64,000 nt of DNA from Helicostylum pulchrum (lineage: Eukaryota > Mucoromycota > Mucoromycetes > Mucorales > Mucoraceae), in contig JAIXMO010000016.1 of the NCBI GenBank assembly GCA_025677825.1, forward strand, positions 310,001 to 374,000. The letters run 5' to 3'. Under the pieces are notes generated by a model. That model ran no database searches. It saw only the letters and a list, made by a program, of their open reading frames with translations, and was not told the origin of the DNA. This document shows positions 46,569-58,794 of this stretch, piece by piece (within the stretch, counting starts at the first letter, position 1; each line of letters opens with the position of its first letter). Made by a program: the position numbers and the translations under genes.

Positions 46569-49095
46569 ATGCCTTCTGCTGCTCTATCAAGTGCAGAAGA
46601 CAAGAATAAGGTCAGAAGAGCTTTACCAACTGCTGTAAGTCCTTCTACACCCAAAAACTAAACTGCAATCGGTCTAATTTTTTATAACTTGTTTCTTCTC
46701 ATCTAGAAAATTTATGCGGCTACAGTTGCGCGTTTATATGTAGCTTATCCTAACCCTAACAAATGGGCTTATTCGAATATATGGGGTGCAGTTACATTCT
46801 TAAAAGATAAGAAGAAGCATTCTTATTACATTCGGATTGTAGACTTGATTGTAAGTAATATTTTATGTATGTCTTGTGTAGCATAATCAACCAACATATT
46901 TTTATTAGCACCATAGAGGTATTATTTGGGAACAAGAATTATACGATGGATTCGAGTTTACAAAGCAGACTCCCTTCTTTTATACGTTTGCAACTGACGT
47001 AAGATATACAGATTTTTTATTACACAAAGGAATAACTGCTGATATCTATTTTTAACAAAAAAAAAAATGCATGTATAGGAATATATGGCCGGTTTATCAT
47101 TTTGCGACTTGGACGACGCTAATGTATTTTACACAAAGTTAACAACTAGAGAAATAACAACAACAAAGAAAAAGGCTACCTCTAGTAGTAATAAAAAAAA
47201 GAAAGGTAATTTTAAAAAAAAATAATGATGCAACATTAAATATTACGCTATTGAGCTAATGTTCACGCGGTATCACACAGAAACCACCAGCGGTAAAAAA
47301 CCAAAAGGAAAATTAGATAAATCCCAGATTGGTTTACCTTCAGAATTCAGGTATATTTCTTTGCTTTTTGCATGTACACCAGTGTTATTTACATATTATA
47401 CGTAGACATTTGGGTCATATTGGTTATACACCTGATAAAGGTTTTAGTGTTCAAAATACAGGTCCTGAATGGAATGGTTTATTCGATCAATTAAAAGACC
47501 TCGGTATTTCACCTGAGGAACTTCACGATAATGAGGACTTTATTAAGGAATTTGTAAACGATAGAGGTGGACCCCCTGCTCCTCCTCCTCGTCCAGTAGG
47601 TTCACCTAAAGTACGTGCTCCTCCACCACCACCTTCGAGACGACAAGCACCACCTCCTCCTCCTGTAGGCGGTCGTCGTCCTCCACCTCCACCCCCACCT
47701 TCAAGGCGCCAAGCACCGCCGCCACCACCACCTAATCGTTCGGCCGTCCCACCACCTCCACCTGTAAGACAACAGCCATCTACTAGCTATTACGAGCAAG
47801 AAGAAGAAGAAGAAGAATATCCCGTTGTAAGTTCACCTCCTGTATCGTATCACATATCCCCACCGGGAAGTGGTATTCCATCACCTCCACCCATGAGATT
47901 CGGACAGCATGAGTCACCCAGTAGATCAATCCCGGTACCACCGATTCCTAATCAATCTAACAATCCATATAAAATGGCTACACCTGAACCATCTATCCCG
48001 CCTCCACCTCCATTACCTCCTATGGGACCAAGACAAACGTCTGCTCCACCTCCTCCTCCTAGACAAGCAGTACTACCACCGCCTCCACAAGCGCCTCCAT
48101 TACCTCCCATGGGCGCTAGACAAGTTGCGGCTTCACCTGCACCTCCATTACCTCCAATGGGTGCTAGACAAGCTTCAATTCCACCACCACCACCTCCCCC
48201 TCAACCACCCATGGCTGCTAGACAAGACGACATTCCCCCACCACCGCCTCCCCCTCCACCACCTATGGCAGCTAGACAGGACAACATTCCCCCACCTCCT
48301 CCTGCACCACCATTACCACATATGGGAGCTAGACAAGCAACCATTCCTCAACAACCTCGTTATGAAGAAGAACAAATGTCACAACACACAAACGAAGAAG
48401 AGGACGACTTTTTTGATGCTCCGGAAGCACCTGCACCTCCACCACTTCCTCGTATGGCTCCTGCAGCGCCTCCATTACCTCCTATGCCTTCAACGAACAA
48501 TCGACCTGTACCACCTCCACCTCCCCCACTTCCTAATAGAGATAGAAGAGGTCCTCCTCCTCCTCCTATGGGTCAAAGGCCTTCTGCTAGACCTCCCGCT
48601 GGCGGTCCACCTCCTCCACCACCACCACCACCTGGTAATAGTGGAACTCGGTCTATGGATACTGGTGCACCTCCTCCTCCTCCGCCCCCACCCCCACCTC
48701 CAGCTCCGGTCAGTGGTGGTGCTCCTCCTCCACCTCCTCCCCCACCACCACCTCCTCCTCCAGGCGGAGCTCCTCCACCTCCCCCACCAGCACCACCAGC
48801 TATGGGCGGTGCACCATCTCCATCACCCCCAGTACCTGGAGAACCACCACGTAACGCTTTACTAGATGCAATTCGAGGCGCAGGTGGAATCCATTCGCTC
48901 CGTAGCACACCTGTCGAAGCACGTAAAGACCGCAGTACACCATTACCCTCTGCTTCACCTGCAAGTGGCAGCAGTGCCACACCTGGTGGAGGAGATTTAG
49001 CTACTAGTTTATTAGCAGCATTAAATGATCGTAAAAAAGCCATTCAATCAGATAATGATTCTGATAGTGATGATGGTAGTGAATGGGATGATTAA
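46569..49095 (+). CDS. WASP-family actin nucleation-promoting factor (Las17/Wsp1)
   Basis: Activates Arp2/3 at endocytic actin patches. Six exons: 46569-46634, 46707-46850, 46909-46998, 47079-47205, 47281-47350, 47406-49095; 728 aa. The WH1 domain (~15-140) begins RRALPTAKIYAATVARLYVA and contains WAYSNIWGAVTFLKDKKKHS. After a basic stretch, GLPSEFRHLGHIGYTPDKGF resembles a CRIB-like GTPase-binding motif. About 370 residues of polyproline follow, including some seven units of the type PPLPPMGARQ. The C-terminal VCA is complete: WH2 NALLDAIRGAGGIHSLRSTP, connector GGDLATSLLAALNDRKKAI, and acidic tail DSDSDDGSEWDD with the terminal Trp. The antisense Gly-rich and Leu/His-rich open frames over the polyproline part are artefacts. 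Confidence 0.95.
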
Positions 49096-49151
49096 AAAAA
49101 ATTTGTAATAAAAAAATATATGTGTATTTTGTCTTTTATTTTTGGTCTCTT

Positions 49152-50664
49152 TTAATTATCGTGAAGTAATTTTTTGCCTCGTTTGTTGACTGGAAGACCT
49201 CCACCTGGTTGGTTCCATGAAAGGTAAGATTGGTCGCCAAGTTTTCTATTTTTAAAAAAAAGCGCGTAAGCATAAAAAAAAAGTCTATATGTGTGTTTGT
49301 ATTTTATATACCTTGGTTTGATACAATGACGCAGTGTGAATACAAGACCAATAAAGATGGAGATACCACCAATAGCCATGTAGGCAATACCCAAGTAAGG
49401 ATTACGGCCGCCTAAAGGGGATGTAGTAGAAAGTACAAACCATTTTTGACCATCGTAAATACCTGTATCAAAATCTTGCCAAGAAATCAAATTAATATAA
49501 AAAAAAATGCATGATTTTTTATAGAAATATTTACTTAAATCAATTGACACTCTCCATCTTCCTACGTTTAAAGTATCTTGATCATTTCTAGCCCAAATCT
49601 TTCTAAAGTCAGGTAAAGCAGCTGTATGCATCCAGACCATGAATCTTTCCATGTTAGGAAGGTCAGGAGGAGGGTATTGCTCAGTGTATTTTCCATCAGG
49701 GTAACGTAAGGCCCAGTTAGGAGGTGGAACAATGTCTGAGGTTTGGTAAGTAGTTGGTTTATATTTCTTTTTATCTGTTGGCCAAGCAATGCCAGTTCTT
49801 TGAAATGAATAAGTATCTGTCGAACTTATTGAACTTAAATCAGATGTACTATCTACAAGCAAAATAAAATAAAAAATATCAGCATTTTTTAACACTGTTA
49901 TACAAAAAAAGGCTATTTTTTACCGTTAAACATGGAATTGGCAATTAGGCCGCAAGGATAAACTACTAGATTATTATCCGTAATACCGATTGGGCCACAG
50001 TTGGTGTTCAAGGCTTCGGCGCCTACAATTTTACCGTCTAATTGGGAAGCATCAAAATTCTTAATATATTGTCGGTGATTTTGATAAAAGTTTGTTAACC
50101 GATAGTACATGAAAATGGGACCGGTCATGGTTTCAGGAACAGAAAATTCAAGCACGCAACGTTTGATATTTAATTGGTTTGGGTTTCCCCAGGTTGGATC
50201 TAAAAACTCGGTCGCATTTTCGTATCGAAACACTGGTGATTCCATTGTATTGAGGTCAAATTCGGGCGAGAATTTAAAACTGTGTTTACTGGGATCCATA
50301 AAAATGGCTGAAGGGTAATCGCCACAAGTTGAGTAATCGAGCATAATCTCATTGACCTTTACTTGTTTTTTTAAAAAAAAAGTTCAATATATATTACTAC
50401 TGCCAAAAAAAAAAGGGGGAGTTTGCTTTATACCTTTCCTGTGGACCAATATAAGAGTCCACCAATAGGTAAGAAAAGTATACCGATAATAAAAAATGCA
50501 GGTAAGACTGTTTTGGGTGTCAAGACAGGTTGCCAAGCTGGTAATCTTTGCTGTCTGAATGCACCATCTATACCAAAGTTTAACTTTCTAATTGTAAAAG
50601 TTATTTATTTATTTATTTTACCAACAGGTCTTCGAGATTTTTTAGTTTCGCTTGTATCCGACAT
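49152..50664 (-). CDS. CDC50/LEM3-family flippase subunit
   Basis: Non-catalytic partner of P4-ATPase lipid flippases, needed for their ER exit and activity. Six exons: 50664-50622, 50567-50434, 50356-49924, 49852-49535, 49474-49312, 49245-49152; 394 aa. The start ([14 protein letters not shown]) joins [19 protein letters not shown], the family hallmark, when the acceptor GGTATAG is used; the closer ATTAG puts it out of frame. Two membrane helices ([17 protein letters not shown] and [17 protein letters not shown]) bracket the exoplasmic domain, which contains [37 protein letters not shown] and [12 protein letters not shown]. Both ends are cytosolic. Intact and of normal length. A CACGTG motif lies upstream near 50754. 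Confidence 0.94.
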
Positions 50665-51480
50665 AAAATGATGTATAAAAACGTGTAAAACTAGATAAAG
50701 GGCTTGGAAAAATAAATAAAGAGGGAGACATAAATTGGGTTGGTGGTACACATCACGTGTAAGGTATATTAAGCTTTTTATTTTACTGTTCCTCTCCTTG
50801 GCATTGTTGATGATCCAGTGTAAAATAGATTTTGGGTCACTATTTTTAATCCGCGTCGAATATCACTAACATTTACTTGTCATTAAAATTATAAACAAAA
50901 CCAGTAGCGATTATAAAGTAACCAAATACCAAAAGAAAAAAAATCTTCATTACATAGTTAATAGTTTGAAGTTTAAAACGGGTAAAGAAGCCATAAAGGT
51001 GCTTATTCCAAGCAAAATTACATTAGAAAAGTGACATTTTTTTATTGGTAGTTTTTATTGTAGACTTTTTCTTGCTTTTATTTCTCATTGGTAGTTTTGG
51101 AGACTTTTTCATTTTCATTTTTATTAAGTAAATATAAAAAAAAAATACCCGTGGTCCTTTCTGAAGAAAGTTTCTAAGGGTATCCACCAAACCAATCGTA
51201 AGAAGGCCATCAAGGTGCAGTCCTAGGGACGCCAGATTGGCCTGGAGGTCGGTAAATTGCACCTATTCCAGCGGCATGTACTAATGAATCCCATGGTGGC
51301 AAAGAACATTATTATGTATAAAAGGCCCAACCTTGTGCAGGAGACTCCTGAGGAAAAAAAAAAAAAAAAAAATGAAAAGTTGACTTTTTATAGTTTTTTT
51401 TTGTCTGTATAAATGTTAGGTCTGAAAGTCAAGTCACACAAAAAGCCCCGACTTTTATATGAAATCAATACATATAAAAC
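50665..51480. other. intergenic, possible decayed sequence
   Basis: CDC50 promoter side with CACGTG near 50754. Around 51150-51260 a less AT-rich stretch (GATGGCCTTC..., CCAGATTGGCCTGGAGG) stands out and may be remnant coding sequence, but no frame matches a family I know. Confidence 0.3.
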
Positions 51481-51790
51481 ACTGTCTAATCAACCATAGT
51501 ATGGTCAGAAGCGCATGGAAAATCTCTACATTTTCCAAGTAGATTTATTTTATTTACGAGTACTTTCACAACGATTTAAAATAATTTTGGTGTCGTGAGA
51601 GAACTTTTTTTACTATTTTTTTTTTTTGGTCTTTACCATAAAAGTTAATTGTGCGATAGAAAGTAAACAACTATTTTAAATCGTTACTTTTAGTCGATAA
51701 AAATACAAGAGACTATACAAAATTATTTGGGAAATGCAGTGCGTTTCAATGTGACTCGAACCATACTAATTTTTACTATGGTTAATTAAA
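51481..51790. mobile_element. ~310-base foldback element
   Basis: The left arm starts ACTGTCTAATCAACCATAGT and runs to ~51597. The right arm, read on the minus strand from ~51790, gives a diverged copy (ACCATAGTAAAAATTAGTAT..., later AACGATTTAAAATAGTTG). The arms are over 100 bases and imperfect, around a T-rich centre. No coding capacity. Half copies follow at 51874 and 52077. Confidence 0.5.
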
Positions 51791-51873
51791 CCGTTCTTTT
51801 TATTTTATTGCTTCTTTAAAAGTACGCCTAGTTTCCACAGTAAAAGTGGGAAATTGAAAAAAGAGAGAGAGAA

Positions 51874-52222
51874 ACTGTCTAATCAACCATAGTAACAATA
51901 GCATGGTTAGAATCACATAGAAACACGCTACATTTTGATAGTTACATTATCTTATTTACAAGTAGTTTTATTAACAAGAAATAACCATTTAAAAAAATCA
52001 TAATCTCGGAAAACGAAATGTAACAGTAATATCATGCAAAACAAAATCAATTTTTACAAAACCATAAAATAAAAGAACTGTCTAATAAACCATAGTAAAA
52101 AATAGCATAATTGTACTTGAATAGAAACGCGCTACATTTAAAAGGCAAATTATTTTATTTACTCGTAGTTATATTAACAAGAAATAGCGATTTAAAACAG
52201 ATCATCATCTCACTTTTAAAAA
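51874..52222 (+). repeat. two further half copies of the foldback arm
   Basis: At 51874-52010 and 52077-52222 the sequence again starts ACTGTCTAAT(C/A)AACCATAGTA. The two also share AGAAAC(A/G)CGCTACATTT, TTATTTAC(A/T)(A/C)GTAGTT and TTAACAAGAAATA, and close with a diverged ATTTAAAA. Period is ~203 bases between these two. They match the left arm at 51481. Confidence 0.65.
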
Positions 52223-52636
52223 GTCATAAAATTGTTGCGCGTAAAAAAAAAGTGGTCCTCACAGAGTAAGTTTCCTGTTACGTACAATGCGTGTTTTTTT
52301 ACATGTATTAAGGTATCACGTTTTGAAAATTAGGCTATTGTTGAATATACTGCTCTTGAAGTGGAGGGTCATGCTGACGTTACAGTTGATGTATCTGCAC
52401 CAAGTAATAATAAAGATCAGAGGATATCAATCCAGCCAAGGACACACCCTTCATCAATAAAGAAGGCTTTGAGTATCGTATGAAGGTTAAGCTCAGGTAA
52501 ATAACGCTTAAAACTGGAATAACCACTGTAAGTAAAAGGTAAATGCGTCACACTTTTTTGGATCGAACGTGTAGATTGACCGTGTATCAATATTTCCCCT
52601 TTCTTTTTAGTAGAAGATTTATTCTATTATGAGACA

Positions 52637-52724
52637 TATCGTTGAGTTATCAACGATACGTGTAGCAACGAATGGCATGCCGTCCGATCGTTAAGACCTT
52701 CTTTTCAGTTCGACGATCGATCGT
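52637..52724. repeat. cluster of ATCGTTG palindromes
   Basis: A perfect hairpin TATCGTTGA-GTTA-TCAACGATA is at 52637-52658, and a 12-base palindrome ACGATCGATCGT at 52713-52724, with more GATCGTT/ATCGTTG words up to ~52740. This is a small GC-balanced island in AT-rich noncoding DNA. Function unknown. The rest of 52225-53324 holds no gene I can support. Confidence 0.6.
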
Positions 52725-53324
52725 TGAACATATCGTTGCATTGACGTATTATTGGATTGAAACTGCTATCTCAAGTCACGGCATGTTAATAAAGTGATCG
52801 CGGATCTCTTTATTATTTGCTCTTTCCATCACATCCTCTTTTCAAACCTTAGTATTTGCTGCTGGTACATGAGAACAAAGGACACTTATCAATATAAAGT
52901 GAGTTTTTTTTTTTATTTAACAAAAAAAAAAAAGTCTAATACACAGTATATAAAATCAAATGGTCGGAATTAAGCTACTTTTAGTGTCAAGTTTTCTTTT
53001 CTTTCAAGGAATACGAGGTTTTTGCATTCACAACAATCTTACTGACGGTTCGTTGTTTAGAATAACCCAGAGTGCAGGTAATGCAGGTACTCCCATAATG
53101 CGGTAAGTGTTTTTTTTAGATATACGTTTTTCAAAAATTAGTAACTAGCGACTTTTCCAAAATGTGAGACCGGAATAGCTTTGTAATCCAAAACCAAAAT
53201 CCAACAAATAACATTGCGCGGAAACATTTGCTTCCGCTGCCAAATCAGTATAAATATCAGAGATTTTTTTGCATTTTATTATATCATTACTTTTATCAAA
53301 ATCACTACTTTTATTGAATTAAAC

Positions 53325-53903
53325 ATGTCCCAAGAAGCTCTTATTGTTGTTGACGTTCAGAACGATTACTTTCCCGACGGAAAGCTTCCAACCTGGAACC
53401 CCGTTGAAACTGCTGAAGCCTGCGCAAAATTGATCCAAAAATTTAGACAAGAAGGAAAAGAAGTCGTATTCGTCAAGCATGTCATGAAGGATTCACAAGC
53501 AAAAAGCTATAATTTCCTTATCAAGGGTACCGATGGTGCTGAAATTCATGATAGCGTCAAACCCCTCCCTACTGAAAAAATCGTTACCAAACACGAAGTC
53601 AGTGGTTTTGTTGGTACTGATCTTAAAGAATATCTCACAAGCAAAGGTGTCAAGAAATTAGTTGTTGTCGGTATGATGATTCATAATTGTGTCAATGCAA
53701 CTGTATATTCAGGCGTAGCAGAAGGCTTCCCTTGTATCGTTGTAGAAGAGGCTGTAAATACCATGGATCAACCCTATGATGGAGAACTTGTCAAAGCTCA
53801 AGATATCAAGAAAGCATTTTTAACTGGTATTCAATTTGGCTTCTCTACAGTTTACAAACTCCAAGATGTATTGACTGATAATTATGTTTACCGTGATATT
53901 TAA
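53325..53903 (+). CDS. isochorismatase-like cysteine hydrolase
   Basis: Intronless, 192 aa. The family triad is visible: Asp in ALIVVDVQNDYFPDG, Lys in VTKHEVSGF, and Cys in GMMIHNCVNATVYSG, with the cis-peptide region just before the Cys. The fold is shared by nicotinamidases, ureidoacrylate and biuret-type hydrolases. The QNDYFPDGKLP start region resembles bacterial-type isochorismatase-like hydrolases more than Pnc1, so the substrate is unknown. ATG at 53325 begins MSQEALIVVD; an earlier in-frame TTG at 53214 would add an unlikely Ile/Phe-rich leader. The lack of introns, in a window where most genes have several, is compatible with an acquired gene but not proof. Confidence 0.85.
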   Translation: MSQEALIVVDVQNDYFPDGKLPTWNPVETAEACAKLIQKFRQEGKEVVFVKHVMKDSQAKSYNFLIKGTDGAEIHDSVKPLPTEKIVTKHEVSGFVGTDLKEYLTSKGVKKLVVVGMMIHNCVNATVYSGVAEGFPCIVVEEAVNTMDQPYDGELVKAQDIKKAFLTGIQFGFSTVYKLQDVLTDNYVYRDI

Positions 53904-54567
53904 ATAATAAATTTTTTTTTTTACAAAGTATCAAATTTTGCGTCTTTTCCTTTAGTAGTGTTAGTTCCATAGTTTTTTTTTTATTGAAATAGTAAGCAAG
54001 ATTAGAGAAATATTGTAATGGCTGCATACACAACAATTATGAGTAGCAGCTACTGCAGCACTATTATGTGAGCATTAAATACTTTCTTCGCATATATGCA
54101 AGAAAAAAATTGATTGGCAGGTGTTTAATTTGTAAGGACAATTTATATAAAGCCTAGAAATATATGTGGCATAATGGGTTGTTTTTTTTATTGGAGGCTA
54201 CAAAAAGGTCTATCTGTTCGTATGCTGCGACTTCAAGAGCTAATGTGAGCCATAGTACAGCAAATAACTGGTATCAGAAGTACCTAAACGACCCTGATAA
54301 TTATGAAATACAGGCCCGCTTCTAAGTTTCGGGAACCGCACAAACGACAGTTGATTGATTTTTTTTGATGAAAATCCATTTGCTATTATAACTGCTGCTG
54401 TAGATCTGCTTTTTTTTTTGGGGTAAGACAAAGCAAGCACTCGCAGTACAGTCAGTAATTAAGATTAAAATTATATATTATTGTAGAATCTGTTTCGTCT
54501 CTCTTTCGCTCATTTTTCTAAGTAATAATCGAGCCTAAAAGAGAATAGTTAATACTTGACAAGAAAA
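53904..54567. other. intergenic, no gene seen
   Basis: 3' flank of the hydrolase gene and promoter of the kelch gene. A frame at 54240-54440 (minus) has no support. Confidence 0.45.
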
Positions 54568-56858
54568 ATGAAGACGTACGCTACTTTGATTGCTATTAGT
54601 TTAGCATGTCTAATAAACTCTGTTTTTGCAGAACAACCTTTTATGAGATACAACACAGGTACTTACTACGAAAAAACAAATTACTCAGTACTTTTGTTTA
54701 AAAAATATATCCTTATAGGCTGTCAACTATTAATGGACAATACTCGTATTTATTGTTATTCAGGAGGATATGCCAAGGTAGTGAACGGAGAGGCAACAGT
54801 ACTCTCAGATCATTATTATTTAGATGTCAGTCGAGATTTTGTAGTAGCAAATAGCTATAGTAGTTGGACACGGGTTCTTAATCCTCCAGATTTCACTATA
54901 GAGCCAACAACTGCCTATGTAAGCGTAAAGCTATCCAATACGAGTGTTCTTATTAACGGAGGTACAGGTATAAACAACCTTAAAAATTATAGCAAAAGTC
55001 AAACTATAATTTATCACGCGGATCAAAATCTATGGGAAACTGTTCAAAATGTTTCTTCTTTTCCTCAAACGTATGTATACAAAAAAAAAAAAGAATACAC
55101 TGCAAAAACGGTTGTTCTATTAGTTTTATCATTTTTGCTACACGTGCAGTAAAATTAAGTAAGTCTCACTCATTAGTCTTAAATAGTTACTACGGTGCAG
55201 GTGCTCTTACTAATAACAACGCGATTGTGTTTTATGGTGGTTCATCGTAAATATTTTTTCCCTCTAATTTATACAATGCGTTTATTAACACTTGTTTTAA
55301 AATAGTATTATTGGAGATATACTTCCCACTTTTAACGGCACAGCTACTCTTTCTGTAGCTGCAAATGTAAGTATAATAAAAAGTTTAATTCTATACCATG
55401 AACATATATTAACTGTGCTACAATCAGAATTACAAGTGGAGTTTACAAGCTAATTCTGTTCCACTGGGAAATCACCGTTACGGACACACAGCAACAACAG
55501 ACCAATCTGGACAACTTATCTATTATTTTGGTGGTCGAACTATTATCTGTGATCCTGCTACAGGCGTTTACTCTCGACCTTATACCAAATTCTTGGAGTT
55601 TTTAATCTTTCATACCGATTCAGCTATTTGGAAATCAAAGATAGCTTCTAGTACGGTTGTACCGTCAGGAAGAATGTCACATACCACCAACTTGAGTAAG
55701 ATTTTTTATTTTATTTTAGAATAGAGATTTTTTTTTTTACTGATGTTACTTAAAGTTCCTAATTCTGATAAATTAATTATCTACGGTGGAGCTGGTTCTG
55801 ATTCAATTGGAAGTAAGTAACATGAATTGTCAACATATCAAGAAAACTTATACGCTTCTATAGATTGTTTTCCTGCTAAGGATTATTTGTTTACTTATGA
55901 CACAAAAACTAATGTAATACAACCTGTAAGTGTACCAGAGTCTTCTGTTGGAACTGGACCAAAATTTGGACACTCTGGTAAAATACAAAAAAAAAAAAAA
56001 AAGATATATGAATATATCAAACTAACATATCCGTATATAAAAAAGCTGTTATTAGGAACAGTTCATTATTTATTATTTTCGGAATTGACAGTACATTAGC
56101 ATCTACTTCTAATTTCCATATCTTGGATCTCGATACTTATTCTTGGAAAACTGATTTCTCTGCTCTGGAGGCAGCTCCTGATTCAAAAAATACAACCGTC
56201 CCGGCTGGAGGTGGTAATAATAATTCTTCAAAAGAAGGTTCTAGTCAACAAGACAATAAGACTACGTCAAGTTTATCTTTGGGTTCTATTGCTGGTATTG
56301 TTGTTGGTATTTTAGCAGTGGTAATTTTAAAATGACAGTTGTTTTTTTGTTTGTGACAGTAACTAATATATTTTTTTTTTAAAAAAAAAGGTTGGTGCAG
56401 TTTTAGCTTTCTTATTCATCAAACGTCGTAATAAGCGAAAGCAAGAAACTGAAGATCCATTCCCTAGTTACTGGGATGTTACATCTATTCACAATAAGGA
56501 GTTAGAAAACGATGCACTTATTACGTCCACTGGACCTGTTGATATTACCAGATTACCTGGATATACAACTTGTCGTACCGGGCTTCCAACCAACATAACC
56601 AACGATAAAGACGTCAATCCTCCTAGCTCTAAATACCCAGCGTTATCCTTGGAGCCATCACCCGAAACAGAAGTGTCTTCCGTTACGTATACCAGTGAAA
56701 CTAAGCGTGTGTTGCCTCCTGATGCTTACAATACCACCGTTACTCCCTCTGTACCTAGTTATTTACAATTTATGAAGTTACTTTATGAAATATATAGAAA
56801 AGGATACCAAGGAATGCTGTCCTTATACTTCAGAGGGTGTTTCTACTTATTTAAGTAA
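54568..56858 (+). CDS. kelch-repeat single-pass membrane protein
   Basis: Nine exons: 54568-54658, 54719-55070, 55124-55246, 55306-55366, 55428-55695, 55756-55812, 55864-55977, 56046-56320, 56391-56858; 602 aa. It has a signal peptide (MKTYATLIAISLACLINSVF, then A). Kelch-type blades follow, each with a hydrophobic strand and GG: YCYSGGYAK, VLINGGTGI, AIVFYGGSSI, IYYFGGRTI, LIIYGGAGS, LFIIFGIDS. A Ser/Asn/Gly-rich stalk leads to one membrane helix (GSIAGIVVGILAVVVGAVLA, FLF) with basic residues after it, so the tail is cytosolic. Exon 8 uses acceptor AAAG at 56045 because it restores FGHSAVI. The last ~25 residues look unlike the rest, while another frame there reads more protein-like (KDTKECCPYTSEGVSTYL), so a late frameshift or missed intron is possible. 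Ligand unknown. Confidence 0.75.
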
Positions 56859-58794
56859 CAACGATGAAGCTTTATTTAATGTAACTATACATCTTTCTCT
56901 TTTTTTTTTTTTTTTTTTTTTTGCTAATACATATAACTTATACTTACAGATTGAACTTTATTTACCGACCGACCATCTTTTGATGGGCATGTCGGTTGTA
57001 AAACAGGTGTTGGACTTACTATACACGATACAAAAGAAAATATTATGCTGAGTGCATGAATGCCGAAGGAGTTACTGTAGCGGCTCCGATTTTAAATTTT
57101 GGTGGAAAGTCTTCCTAAGAGGAAGATCTTTGTCTCGATTACTTCGAAAGAACCCGTATTTCTATTAAAATGCTATTTTGTCATAGTAAAAAATGCTGTT
57201 TTTATCATAACGTGTTTTATTTGAAGAATAATTATTTTAACTTGAAGGTGGTAGCACAGCTTTTTTATTTAAAAAGAAGTACCCCTTTGTAATGCCTCTT
57301 CTCTTTGAATAACTCTCATTTGTAAGATAACTACAATAAACCTTTTGGAGAATCACAGAACTCAGAATGAAGCGCAGATATTGTATTGTCACGAGTTTAT
57401 AAATATTACTCATTTTTATGTACGAATTGTATAGTTAGACCTTCAGAACAAAATAGAACGCCAATTTTTTTTTTTTTTTCTTGCAACATCATTTTGACAA
57501 AAAGGCGTACAATCAAATTTAAGAATATACGTTAAAAACATGTGCTTTTATTTACTTTTCGCAATACTCAACGGAGTGGTACATTATATTAATTGGTACC
57601 ACGTAATCTACTTGATCGTTTTTAAATAACGCGAAAGAGCACTTTCCCTGAAGGCTGTTATTCCTGCAATCTCTTTGGAGTGTTTTATCAGACTTTGTAC
57701 CCGAACCGTGCAATATGGTACGCTGCTACATGCTCACTGTTACTTACCGATAAATAAGTAAAAAAAAAAATGGAATTAATTTAAATAATCTTGTATTCAA
57801 TCTATAAGTTAGTTAATCATTTTTACAAACGACCCATACAGTGCACTGGGATAGAACTTGTTGTCTTGGGTTTCTAAGGCATCCAGGTCGAATTTTTATG
57901 CGTACGAAGGCCCAGTTTAACATTAATAAAGTGATTTATTCATTTATTTCAAGTAAAAGAAATGGTTTTTTTAGACAGGAAAAGTTCCAAAAATTAGTTT
58001 AGTTATTAAGTCAGGATTTAAAAGGGTTGGTTTTATTAAGGTGATAAATAAACAAGTAATATATGTAAGTATCTGTATCATCATATCCCGACTAGTAACC
58101 ATAAAGTGCCCTCATAGAGCCTTTTCTTTGTATTACCCGCAAAGTGTCCTACCTGAGCCTTTTCTTTACCGAGCCGGATATTTCTGACCAAACACGGTAT
58201 TGGATAGAACCTGTAGCAAAAGTAGAAGACCTAGCAAATTTTTGTAGTAGAGACCAAATAATTTTTTGTACCAAAGTCTTGTCGCAGAGTATTTTATCAG
58301 AGTATTTTATCAGAGTATTTTATCAGAGTCGCGTACCAAAGTATAGGAAGAAACCAACCAAAGTCTTGTGATAAAGTGAAGCGAAAGACCAACAGAAAGT
58401 CTTGAATAAAGTTTTGAATGGAACAAAAGCAAAAGTTTGAAAAGTATTTTTACGGCATTTTTAGAGAGTTTTAGAAACTGCCCGGGAGTATTCTATTACT
58501 TTGACACCAGTTAAAGTTGATTCTTGAGAAAAGCATTGTATGCATTACTTACCATTGAAGAGGGGAAAGAACGTGCGAGAAAAAGAAAAAATAAAAAAAA
58601 GCTCTCTTTTTATAGCTTTTTTTTTTGGTTTAGTAATTATTTAGTCTTTACCATAAAACGCAAAAAAAAATATACCTTGGCTTTTTTCCCTAAAATAAAA
58701 GACATAGCGATACTTATACGCAAAAGAAGAGAACCATAACAATAAACGTTATTGATCATTTTTTAGCCCTCCTAAATTATTCAAGTCCAACAGA
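56859..58794. other. noncoding; possible 3' continuation of kelch gene
   Basis: A T run of ~20 lies at 56902-56921. After a CTTACAG acceptor-like site at 56944-56950 a short open frame ends at 57051; it could be a missed terminal exon of the kelch gene. Beyond that I see only AT-rich noncoding DNA, with the words ACCAAAGTCTTG repeated near 58271 and 58356. Confidence 0.35.
58286..58324 (+). repeat. 13-base tandem repeat, 3 units
   Basis: Unit AGAGTATTTTATC three times perfectly, followed by a partial AGAGT. Noncoding. Confidence 0.9.

Noticed and set aside
47909..49043. Long alternative frames over the WASP polyproline region: a Leu/His-rich plus frame and a Gly-rich minus frame
   Set aside because: They arise from reading CCN repeats in other frames. 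The WASP frame has a complete WH1-to-VCA architecture.
51023..51262. 79-codon minus frame and a possible ribosomal-protein-like plus frame
   Set aside because: Neither strand gives a recognisable family and stops interrupt the plus frame.
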